From Isoetes taiwanensis (taxonomy: Eukaryota > Streptophyta > Lycopodiopsida > Isoetales > Isoetaceae), in the NCBI GenBank assembly GCA_021234155.1, contig JAJEKV010000011.1, forward strand, positions 9,093,712-9,157,711: a DNA stretch of 64,000 bases, given 5' to 3'. Below the pieces are notes generated by a model. The model did not search any database, was not told where the DNA came from, and was given only the letters and a program-made list of their open reading frames with translations. The first letter of the stretch is position 1. Every line of letters begins with the position of its first letter. The position numbers and the translations under genes were made by a program. This document shows, one piece after another, positions 55,217-64,000 of this stretch.

Positions 55217-55223
55217 TATAAAA
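55217..55223 (+). promoter_or_regulatory. TATA box (TATAAAA)
   Basis: 43 bp upstream of the ATG at 55260, preceded by CCAATAATTCACATCAATAA, as at 8.35 kb. Confidence 0.65.
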
Positions 55224-55259
55224 ACAGCTCGACTCGGGGGTAGAGATCATTCATCTCCC

Positions 55260-55460
55260 ATGGCTTCCTCGATGCCTCGTCTAGAGCACATCCGATCTTT
55301 CAAGTGCTACTTGAGCTACAACGATCTGAATGAATGCGCAAGAAATGGTGTTAATCTTGATCCATGGCTCCAATCTAAGGCTGATGGTCCCGCTAGTGCC
55401 TGCGGAAGCTCACTTTCGTTTAAAGTCCACATTTACCGGCTTCCCGATCGAGATCTATGA
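55260..55460 (+). CDS. Small C-x9-C family protein, member B (66 aa)
   Basis: 66 residues, MASSMPRLEHIRSFKC... . Core C16-Y-L-S-Y-N-D-L-N-E-C26, then GVNLDPWLQ, and a C-terminal SFKVHIYRLPDRDL. It is the best-preserved member and the reference for the 8409 gene, from which it differs mainly by indels near the end. I chose the ATG at 55260 because of the shared MAS start and the TATA spacing. The leader TTCATCTCCC before ATGG is identical to that of the 55875 gene. No signal peptide, no membrane segment, no known domain. Confidence 0.65.
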   Translation: MASSMPRLEHIRSFKCYLSYNDLNECARNGVNLDPWLQSKADGPASACGSSLSFKVHIYRLPDRDL

Positions 55461-55831
55461 GCTGAATAGCATAACGAGCTTTGATGTTGATGATGAGTGA
55501 ATCAATGTTATCGCTGATGACCATCAGATCCGCTTATGATATAATAATGGTATGAGCACCTATAAACTATGTAAGGATGTAATAGCACAATGAATATTGT
55601 TTGATGTATCATACCGAAAGTGTAGTGTAGGGTTGTGCTCTTCGACTTCCACTATATCTCGCAAGCTTTTCAATCACACTTGAATTACTAAAGCACAAAA
55701 AAAACTACCATCATGAATCCACAAAACATATCCATACGAAAGATGTATTACACTTGTATGTATACAACAACAGTCTTATACATCGCCAAGTAATAATTGG
55801 GGTAAAGTCCACCCCAATAATTCTACCTCAC

Positions 55832-55838
55832 TATAAAA
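55832..55838 (+). promoter_or_regulatory. TATA box (TATAAAA)
   Basis: 43 bp upstream of the ATG at 55875, with CCCCAATAATTCTACCTCAC before it. Confidence 0.65.
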
Positions 55839-55874
55839 AATTCTCACTTCGGGGCTAAAGTTCATTCATCTCCC

Positions 55875-56057
55875 ATGGATTTTTCGCCTTCATCAGTTCA
55901 CCACATCGAGACGATCAAGTGCTCAATGAGCCACTCTGATCTTGTTGGTTGCCTAGACAGGCATCTTCTTCTTGATCCCTACCGCGAAGAAAAGCTTTGG
56001 GCCGAGATTCACGCCTGCGTCCATTCGTGTGATGATCGATCTGATTTGGCTTCCTGA
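55875..56057 (+). CDS. Small C-x9-C family protein, member C (60 aa)
   Basis: 60 residues, MDFSPSSVHHIETIKC... . Core C16-S-M-S-H-S-D-L-V-G-C26, then LLLDPYREE, and a Cys/His/Asp-rich end (EIHACVHSCDD). It shares the motif, the position of LDP and the promoter layout with the 55260 gene but has a different C-terminus, so it is a distinct subfamily. The 55260/55875 pair is same-strand, 415 bp apart. Function unknown; the extra C/H residues make metal binding conceivable. Confidence 0.6.
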   Translation: MDFSPSSVHHIETIKCSMSHSDLVGCLDRHLLLDPYREEKLWAEIHACVHSCDDRSDLAS

Positions 56058-56909
56058 GCGCATGAGCTATGAGATATCAGGGATCACTACTACAGATCCT
56101 TGAAGATGAATGAATCACCTGTTCAACATGTTATAGTGTAAGAGCTCTTGTGTTAAGATGAAAAATGCAAGACGTAATGAATAATAAATAGTCTATTGTA
56201 GTGTCATTAGTGATTGCAAAGTTGCATTTCTACTTTTTGCTTGCATAGTGATCCAGATGATCTCAATGATATGCATATACTTGGACTATTAGTGCCCAAC
56301 TAGCTGAATTTGGACAACTGATTATGCTTATCAACATATCAAGAGAAAATGATATTGCATGTCATTTTGGTGTTAAAAGAACCAACGCTATGTCAAGAGG
56401 AGCATAAATAAAGCTGTCGAACTTCTGTACACAATAGGTGGACTCTTGGTTTTGATGTGAAGATTATAGATGGCAAATATTCAAAGCATAGGATAATAAG
56501 CAAGCCATCATATTACATAAAAAAAAAGTGAATCGAAAAATATCGTGAATGAAACATTCTTTATGATGAAGAACATGATTACAAGCAACCTCATCTTATG
56601 GAGAACGAGCCCAAGTTTACCCGTATAAATGTAACACAAGGCGAAAGGAACCAGCTTACCATTTGACCCATTGTAGCTTTTGACTGCTCTGTTTTCATTA
56701 GACTAGAACATCTGAAACCAAATGATGTAACTGGAATATGCGTTATTTTGCTATCCATTGAAATCCAATGGGGATACAATAATGATTTCGCCTAATTGAG
56801 AAACGATCATTGAGAGCGTATAGAAAAGCTCTTGTGTAGGCATGTTTTCATATCCAGCTTGTTGATGAACAAGTAAACTTTAGTTGAAAGTTTTTAGTTG
56901 CAATGTGGT
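56058..56909. other. AT-rich intergenic DNA
   Basis: No supported gene or structure. Confidence 0.6.
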
Positions 56910-57175
56910 CTTTTATACAAAAATGTGGATACTTTATTGGTTTTGAAGCAATGATGTTAAAATTAGACTAAATAGTCGTCAATAATTTTAGCATTCAATA
57001 GCATGATATGAAAAGGCAAACACACCATCACCTACCATCATGCCACCTAACCCTTTGCGACAATCTCACAATCTCAACAATTCACATAATTGTAGTAATG
57101 ATTCTCGTCCAATCTCCCTCCTCCAAGTGAGCTTACTAATCTCAAAGAGTTACTTTCAGAACATATATTCCATTC
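56910..57175 (+). repeat. Direct repeat, left copy
   Basis: Matches 57890-58125 (TACAAAAATGTGGATACTTT, CACCATCACCTACCATCATG, ACATATATTCCATTCCT). The copies flank about 715 bp. Each has small indels against the other. A tiny LTR-type element is possible, but no primer-binding site or polypurine tract was seen at the right places. Confidence 0.8.
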
Positions 57176-57889
57176 CTTTTTCCTTTCCCATTCCCTTGCC
57201 CTTTCCGTCCCTTTAATTTTTTCCCCGCAGGCTCTACCTAACCCTTTCCCAAGCCTGCCTTACCGCTAGTTTTTTAGCAGTCTTGCCTAACCGGAGGTGC
57301 AACTTTTGCCGAAATTCTAAGCTATGCACATCAATAGCCATGTCAACAAAGTTCAACAGCAGTCATTAGATCTGCTAATTTTTTAATCAACGGTTGCGAA
57401 AATTACAAAAATGCAAGAAATTCTTCCTCTGTCGTATGCATTACCCGATGTCGACTTCTTTTTCTTCTACCCGTGGATTAGTTTCTCATGTTGTATCTGC
57501 CCTCTGGAGATGGGATTAACAAGTATCACTCAATGCCTAGATCTTTGCTTTCAACTTTAACATCAGAAGGAGCAGAACATAAAACGGTGAGTCTTCTACT
57601 CTTCCTCTGTTACAGCAGATCTGCACAAGCAAAAGCCACTTCTGATTTCAGAAGTTTACAAACATAAACATAGGGCGCACAAGGCAAAAAGAAGTGGATC
57701 CAAATTGCGTTGGCAGCCCCTTTCAGTCCTGTTGTACTCATTCTTTTAATGTTGCTAATAAAAACCCCAGCAAGTAGGTTTTCTGTGCAGCATCCAGCTT
57801 CTGATCATAGTAAAAATTTGGTTTGAACATGGGTTTCCTCTGGCAAAGATTTCCAATGACATTAGCAAATCTAAATGCAAATGTAAATG
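57176..57889. other. DNA between the direct repeats
   Basis: Begins with a 60-bp pyrimidine run (CCTTTCCCATTCCCTTGCCC) that is the complement of the 52-53 kb purine words. No gene. Confidence 0.55.
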
Positions 57890-58125
57890 TCTTTTATACA
57901 AAAATGTGGATACTTTATTGATTTTGAAAAATGTGAATAATTTTAGCATTCAATAGCTTTGAAACATGGCATGAAAAGGCAAACACACCATCACCTACCA
58001 TCATGCCACCTAACCCTTTGCGACAATCTCACAATCTCAACAATTCGCATAATTGTAGTAATGATTCTCGTCCAATCTCCCTCCCTATCTCAAAGACTTA
58101 CTTTCAGAACATATATTCCATTCCT
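57890..58125 (+). repeat. Direct repeat, right copy
   Basis: See 56910-57175. It runs into CATTCCTAGGATGGGTCC, which is repeated at 59085-59102. Confidence 0.8.
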
Positions 58126-58519
58126 AGGATGGGTCCTATGATAGGCATGTACTGGCAAGTGAAGTGGTGTTCTCATTGAGCTTTGTAAAACATTGAGTAC
58201 AAATGGATCCCTCACTAGGGATAGATAAATTTGGAAATATGAACTTTAAATGCTCCGAAACTAGACAATCATCGAGAGCATGATGAAACTGAAGAATACA
58301 ACATAAAATATGGTTTAACCCGCCACTTGGTCGATGCAAAGTTGAGAAGACCTGGTGACTGCTTCTCATCGGGAAGAAAAACCACGCCTTCTTAGGTTTT
58401 TGAGGAAACCCAAGCAAATAGTTGAAGCACGATCCCACGCACTATGGCAACCACAAAGCCTTAAACAATCCTGCAGAATCAAGGCTGAAAGAAAAATAAC
58501 CCGTCAATGAGTTAGATGC

Positions 58520-58850
58520 CATAGGCAAGAAGACTCGGAGGCTCCAGGGCCACGCCGAGAAAGAAACAATGAATGACCAATCGAAACCGGCCCGCGAATG
58601 ACCATCGCGAAAAAACAACCGATTAGTGCTTTTGCCTCAGGCTACAAAGGCCACGCGAAAAAAATAATAAATATGATCTCGAGGCAACAGCCGCCACCGA
58701 GAAAAATATGAATAATAAATATTGACCCAAAGGCTACAAAGCCACACCGAGAGAAAACATGAATGAATAAATAAAAATACTAGTGCCATGCCGAGAAAGA
58801 GTAGACCAATAAGTATGCCTCAGAGGCTACAAAGCCACGCTGAGGAAATA
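58520..58850 (+). repeat. Degenerate repeat of a GGCTACAAAGCCACGC motif
   Basis: At least four imperfect copies of GCCTCAGAGGCTACAAAGCC, CACGCCGAGAAA, each followed by an A/T-rich stretch with AATAAATA. Each unit can fold (CCTCAG...CTGAGG). Confidence 0.6.
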
Positions 58851-59037
58851 AAGAATGCAAAATTAAAGGACATAGAAAAGGAAATAACGAACACGATCAA
58901 ATGAAAAAACCATCAAGGGAGGGAGGGTGAGGGAAACTGATAGGATAGAGAAGAAGAAGAAATCTAGCTCAAGAGAACGCCGATGATAGAACAATGAAGA
59001 GAGGCTGAATAAATAGGAGGAGTGGCAAAGGGACGTC

Positions 59038-59099
59038 CCCATCCAAGGAATGTCGGTTCTATTGCTGTCGCAATAGAACCGTGGCATTCCTAGGATGGG
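59038..59099. other. Strong hairpin, 62 nt
   Basis: Two arms of about 28-30 nt with a 4-nt loop (TGTC). The inner 12 bp (GGTTCTATTGC plus one) pair perfectly; further out are one 1-versus-3-nt bulge and one mismatch. The 3' arm and its flank (ATTCCTAGGATGGGTCCTAT, then GATAGGCAT) recur at 58121-58150. Confidence 0.8.
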
Positions 59100-62000
59100 T
59101 CCTATGATAGGCATATACTGGCCGATAGAAGAGGAACAAACTCAAAAACTACTCAGCATGGAAACTGAAAGAAAGGGAAGCTAGCGAGAAATATAGTATA
59201 AAGAAAGGGAGAAACGAGTCTACAAGGTCACTGGAAAAGAATGCATAGATAAGGCTGATGGCAATCAGAGTAACGAAGGAAGAGGAAACCAAGAAAAAAT
59301 GGAGGAAAAAGGGGATAAGAAGAAGAAAGAGACAAAGGAACAATGAAGAAGCAGAAAGAGCAAGTAATGCTGGAATGCAAACAATGGAATGAATAAAAAT
59401 GAAGGAGAACACGATGGAGGAATGTTATGAGAGATGGAAACGGGAACATAAGAATGAAGAAGACAATGGAATAGTGCAGTAAGAGATGAGGGAAGGAACT
59501 TATGGGACGACAGCAGACAGAGCCACGAACATGATGTCATCATCAGAGTAACAATCTCAAATGACTAATGTCCAATGAATACTACACTAACAAAGATACC
59601 ATAAAAGCAAACGATCCTAACTAGCAATAGAAAAAAGGAGCAAGAAGACAAAGAAACCAAAGAAGGAACCAATGTGACTACTATAGTAATAATATTACTA
59701 GAGCTAAATGAAACAATAAGCTCAAGAAAATAAATTAAGGAAACAATGCAAACACAACCAAAATAGAGAAATGATATCAAATGGAGCTACCGAGATAATG
59801 AGGAATGTATAGCAAATGGAGCGCACCAAACCCATAATGAAGCATGTAGAATCTTAATACAACGATTGAAAAATGGAATAAAGAAAGGGAGGAACGAGTC
59901 TACAAAGGTCACTGCAACAAAATAGAATGCACAAAATGAAGCTGATGGGACACATGGAACAAGTGGAGTGAATTCACAAACAGAGACAACAAAGGATCAA
60001 TGCGAAAGACATAGAAACAAAAAACCCAAGTGACCCAAGTGACCCAATATAAAACACCTAGAAACAAACAAATCGACTGATAGACTGGAACAAATGGAGA
60101 TAAAGGCACCAAGTACTTGGGAAAAAGGGAAAATATGGAACAAAGATGAGCAAAGGAGGGAAAAAAGCACATTTAGATAATGAAGCAATGGCAAATGGAT
60201 GGATTAGCCCCTAAAAGCTACCATAAGTTTAAATAAGAATGTCATGTGTACTGCAGAGTTAAGAAAACAATTGAAAATATGCTTCAAAGAAAATAAGAAA
60301 CGAATCTACAAGGGTTACTGGACTAAAATGAAAGAGAATGCACAGATGAGGCTGATGGAAAAAGCACAACGAATCTAAAAACGAAGATAACACAAAAACA
60401 AAGCAAAAACCAGAGAAACAGTTAAAGGGAGCAACGAATACCCAAGTGACAAATGTAACACTCCTAGAAAGAATAAAGGCATAAAGTATTACAAAACTTA
60501 AAGGCATGAAGTACTTAAAAACTGATTAAATGGAAATAAATGAGCAAATGATGCTAAAAAATAAATTGAGATAATGAAGCAATGGCGAGTGGATGGATCA
60601 CCTAGCCAAACAAGTCCACAGGAAAACAAGTAACTGGAATAATGACATCAAGCAACAAACCTGAAATAACCTAGCATAAAACGACAAATGTGATAAATGA
60701 ACTAAGCATATCGAAGGGATGCAAAAGATACTGAGTGAAACCACTGGGACAAAGGCACAAAAAGAAGATAGAGGGACCAAAACGGGAAAATGGCACGAAG
60801 GGGTAACATCTATTCGAAGCAAAAGCCCAACTGAATCAAAGGACTAAATGTATCATTGGAGCCAATACATATAAAGGGGTCAAAGGAACTCATGAAACCC
60901 ATGGAGAAAATACAGAGCAAAAAGCCAAAGGGCCAATGGTTTAATGAAGTCAGTGGGGTAAACAATGGAACTAACCAAGCAATTGGAAAAAATGGAACAT
61001 ATATGGCCTACTAGACTAACTGCATTGTTGGCACTGAGATGAGAAACCTAAGTATGGAACAACTATAAGAGAGTATCAGAAACAGAGAAGAAAAAATGGA
61101 ATATGGTCCATCAATATCCAAACCTTGCTTGAGCAATGATGGAGGTAACTGCAGATGACCATAAAGAGGAACGAAGATTGGAACAACAAAATCCACGAAC
61201 AATATACAAGACATCCCTAACGTGGATCAAGTGGTCAAATAAAACAAATGAGTTATAAAAGAAATCAATGCTAAGAATGGATCTATGGAGAAGAATACTT
61301 AATGTGCCAGATGAAACCAGATAGGCACATGTACAAATCCTACGGCACAACCAAAACCATGCACTACACACATTATCTACTAGATGCATATAACCAAATT
61401 CTGCATTAAACAAACTGCGTAGAATCTCGAAGGTGAAAGGAAACTATATGAATAAAACTATATAAGAATCGATGAAGTGAAAATATTTAATGTGAACCTT
61501 ACTCACCAAATATACAATCAAGAATCCTTACACCCCTTCCTCGAAGTCAAGATAGCTATCCCCTCGCCATCATCTAAATGACAACATAGTATGTAAATAG
61601 ATTTCGACCCAACAATGGAAAACAGGAGTATAATGAATCTCAAGAGGATTACGAGTCAATGGTAGAAAGAGTGGGAAGAACAAAGCTGATGAGTTTAACA
61701 TGGCGACAAACCGGACATGCAAAACCAAATGAACACGAAATATGGAAGCAAAATGGAACAATGAATCAAAGGGTCAACAGGTGGTTTGAATGTCAATAGC
61801 GAATGTGTTAATATAAAACCAAAAGGGACCCATCGAACAAGAAAACAAAGTGAAACCGACAGAAAATGGGATCGTGAATAAGAGGAACATAGTACAAATG
61901 GAAGAAATATTAGAGTTAACGCCAACAAAAAGGATATAATGGAATGGATGAGGTGAAAAGGAACCAACAACGCAAATGAAATAATTGACACAAACAAGAT

Positions 62001-62500
62001 TGGACGGGATGAGACACATATGACAGAGAGATAGAGAAAAAGGAAGTGAAGAAAAACGCAACAAAGTGTAAGAGAAATCGAATAGAAGGAGCATATCACG
62101 AAAAGTCAAAAGGAAGCCAATGGATCTAATGCATTAAATAAAAATAAAGAGAAGGCAAAGGTTAGATAAAGCAGATGGATCATATAAAAGAAAAGAGAAC
62201 ACAAAAAATTAACCGGAGCAAATGGGCCAAATAAGACCGTATTGCCACTAAGGAGCGCCAATATTATAGGAAATAATTGGAGGGTAGAATAACAACAAAA
62301 TAATAATAATAACAATAATAAGAAGAAGAACCTCCACCAAGCTAGCCACATGTAAAGGAACAACAATATTATAGCCAACAAGGCGATATGAACGAGAGAA
62401 ACGAACCAATGAAAGGACAAACGGACTATCTGGAAAGAACGAAGCGACAGGTGCTAAACATAATAGATTGCAATTGGAAAAACAAATGAACTAGAGCAAA
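59100..62500 (+). repeat. A-rich degenerate repeat field
   Basis: Plus strand is strongly A/G-rich with no gene. A ~60-bp motif (GAAACGAGTCTACAAGGTCACTGG...GAATGCA...GCTGATGG) occurs near 59210, 59890 and 60297; GAAGCAATGGC-A-TGGATGGAT occurs near 60183 and 60576. The spacing of about 400 bp suggests an eroded tandem array. The minus-strand open frames are hydrophobic low-complexity by-products. Confidence 0.6.
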
Positions 62501-63082
62501 AAAGATCATCGAATGGAATAGAGTAGAAAGAGGCAACTGAATAAGACATACTATTAATATATCAAGGAAAGACGAGCAACAAAAGGGAACAAGACCATCA
62601 TATCACTAGACCAAACCAAACATCTGTCGAAAGCGCCTACCCACCAGTATACAACTTGCAAAAAGAATCATCAACCAGGGAATTAATCTACATGACAAAA
62701 GTATACATTAAGTGAAAAACAGGTATAGTTTAAATGACCTAAAGAAACCCACATGGGCCAAAAGATGTACGCATCAAATTATACAATCATGTGAAAATGC
62801 CAAAGGATATTGAGGAGCAAAAGGTTGCAAACATGCAAAGAATACTAATCGACCACAACGTACTTGTAAATATCCAAAACAATAACCAAATAGCCAAAAT
62901 CGAGACATACCTCCATTTATATGTTTCTAATGGGAGGCAGATCCACCAAATGATGAAATGAGACCTTCTTGATGCGCTTCAGAGGGTCCAGCAGAAAATA
63001 AGACACAAGATTGAAGGGCGCGTTGATTGCCAGCAAGAAAGGCCCAAACTGGCCGACTCGATTTGTACTAACGACTTGTTTA
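62501..63082. other. AT-rich intergenic DNA
   Basis: No supported gene. Confidence 0.55.
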
Positions 63083-63345
63083 GCATCACAAAGGGATAAG
63101 GGATCCTGTGAAAGATTTCTTCAAAACAATGCTAAGAAAATGTATATCGCTCATATATAACAAAAATATAGCAAAGAATAACCCCATCGACCCCTTTAAC
63201 ATCATGAAGGGATAAGGGACCCTCTGAGAGATTTCTGCAAAACAATGCTAGGAAAATGTATCGTTCATGTATAACAAAAGATATAGCGAAAAAATAACCC
63301 CATTACTTCTTTAACATCATGAAGAGAAAAATATAACGAAAAATA
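63083..63345 (+). repeat. Tandem repeat, about 115 bp, 2.3 copies
   Basis: Units start near 63083, 63200 and 63314 (CATCATGAAGGGATAAGGGA, AGATTTCTGCAAAACAATGC, AAAATGTAT). Confidence 0.85.
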
Positions 63346-63351
63346 ACCGCG

Positions 63352-63430
63352 TACATTGTGTGCTTATGAAGATTCGAACCCAAGCCCCCATTCAAACAAA
63401 GGAGCAACGTTACCAATGCGCCACCAAAGT
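63352..63430 (-). repeat. tRNA-like head of a possible SINE
   Basis: On the minus strand TGGCGCATTGGTAACG fits a Pol III A box, and GGGTTCGAATCTT, about 40 nt further, fits a B box. No clean cloverleaf or poly(A)/poly(T) end was established. Confidence 0.4.
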
Positions 63431-63572
63431 AATTGTTATACATCTGCCCACCGAGTTTAATAGATCATCAATCTGTGGTTTAATCAATTTAAAATGTAAC
63501 ATGGCCAAGATTGAAGCCGGTCGGGCGAAACACTATCCGGAATTGCTTAACCTGAACGATCCAAGATTCTGA

Positions 63573-64000
63573 GAGCGGAGAGGCCGTAAGATGGAGCCCA
63601 GTAGAAGCCCTCAAGCCAAAAAGGAGGGATTGAGGCCATTATAGAGGCGTGGTGTATGGCCCCTAACTGTAATCGATCCCTTGGACTAAGAGGATCACAT
63701 CAGAAGCATCACAAAAAACAGAAGCAATTGAAGTTCTATTACAAAGGGCAACAATCCTAGACTTATCTAGGTACCAGCCAGAAAGAAAACAACAGAACTG
63801 GACAGAAAGAATATACACCTCAAACCTGTTGCCATCCTCTACTAAAGCACAAGATCTCAATCGATTATTTGCCCAGATTAGAAACCCCAGACCAAAATAT
63901 CAAGAACCAAAGCTGAAGCAAACGATGCAAGCATAGCGCTAAATCGGACCAAGAAAGAAGTGCCAAAGCCCCTTTACCAAATGATCATACTAAAAAACCA
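63573..64000. other. Intergenic DNA to the window end
   Basis: No supported feature. Confidence 0.5.

Noticed and set aside
56910-58125. A TRIM-type mini LTR retrotransposon formed by the two direct repeats
   Set aside because: No primer-binding site after the left copy, no polypurine tract before the right copy, and no flanking target duplication.
59149-62420. Hydrophobic minus-strand frames that look like membrane proteins
   Set aside because: Low-complexity Phe/Ser/Leu frames from A/G-rich plus-strand DNA; no family likeness, and neighbouring frames are equally open.

Overview
This window looks like nuclear DNA of a land plant, most likely a non-seed plant such as a fern. The best cellular-gene evidence is a one-exon microbial-type class I terpene synthase (MTPSL) near 27.2-28.3 kb, a family known from ferns, lycophytes, mosses, liverworts and hornworts but not flowering plants. 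The rest is a repeat-dense landscape: Ty3/gypsy elements including a chromovirus, a non-autonomous LTR element, LINEs, Helitrons, a MULE remnant, hAT-like and other MITEs, and plant-type TATA promoters. The species is an inference; nothing in the sequence names it.

Layout. 0-3.3 kb: 5' part of a minus-strand Ty3/gypsy element that runs off the left edge. 3.3-6.2 kb: decayed non-LTR and LTR fragments. 6.2-18.6 kb: a block that looks more GC-rich than its flanks, with unusual content. It holds two small-protein genes with TATA promoters, a decayed minus-strand gene whose product begins with the exact histone H3 tail MARTKQTAR, at least 13 copies of a CAAATTGGGC...GCCCAATTTG palindrome in noncoding DNA, and a broken plus-strand DUF7869-like gene. 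18.7-27 kb: AT-rich intergenic DNA with a foldback element, tandem repeats and a 5'-truncated LINE with a poly(A) tail and 9-bp target duplication. 27.2-28.3 kb: the MTPSL, with an in-frame TAG at codon 8. 28.6-31.5 kb: a Helitron. 31.5-38 kb: two copies of a gene for an EF-hand plus Cys-rich protein, each with about 0.8-1.2 kb of shared upstream DNA, separated by a solo LTR, a MULE remnant and other repeats.

38.4-43.7 kb: a complete but inactive chromovirus with 5-bp target duplications, its integrase interrupted by a 322-bp MITE. 45.3-54.4 kb: three Helitron-type 5' ends; a 3.07-kb non-autonomous LTR element with near-identical LTRs that itself contains a retroposed poly(A) copy; and a Helitron carrying more than 1 kb of polypurine DNA and a LINE fragment. 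55.2-56.1 kb: two further members of the small-protein family seen at 7.9-8.6 kb, with the same promoter layout. 56.9-64 kb: direct repeats, a strong 62-nt hairpin, a long A-rich degenerate repeat field and a possible tRNA-like/SINE sequence.

How it fits together. Few genes look functional: the four small-protein genes, EF-hand copy 2 and possibly the MTPSL. Most open frames are pieces of mobile elements. Paralogous copies inside the window (EF-hand copies; the 25.1/32.8-kb repeat) give empty-site comparisons that date several insertions relative to the duplications. The most novel-looking items are the H3-tail protein, the palindrome family and the C-x9-C small-protein family.
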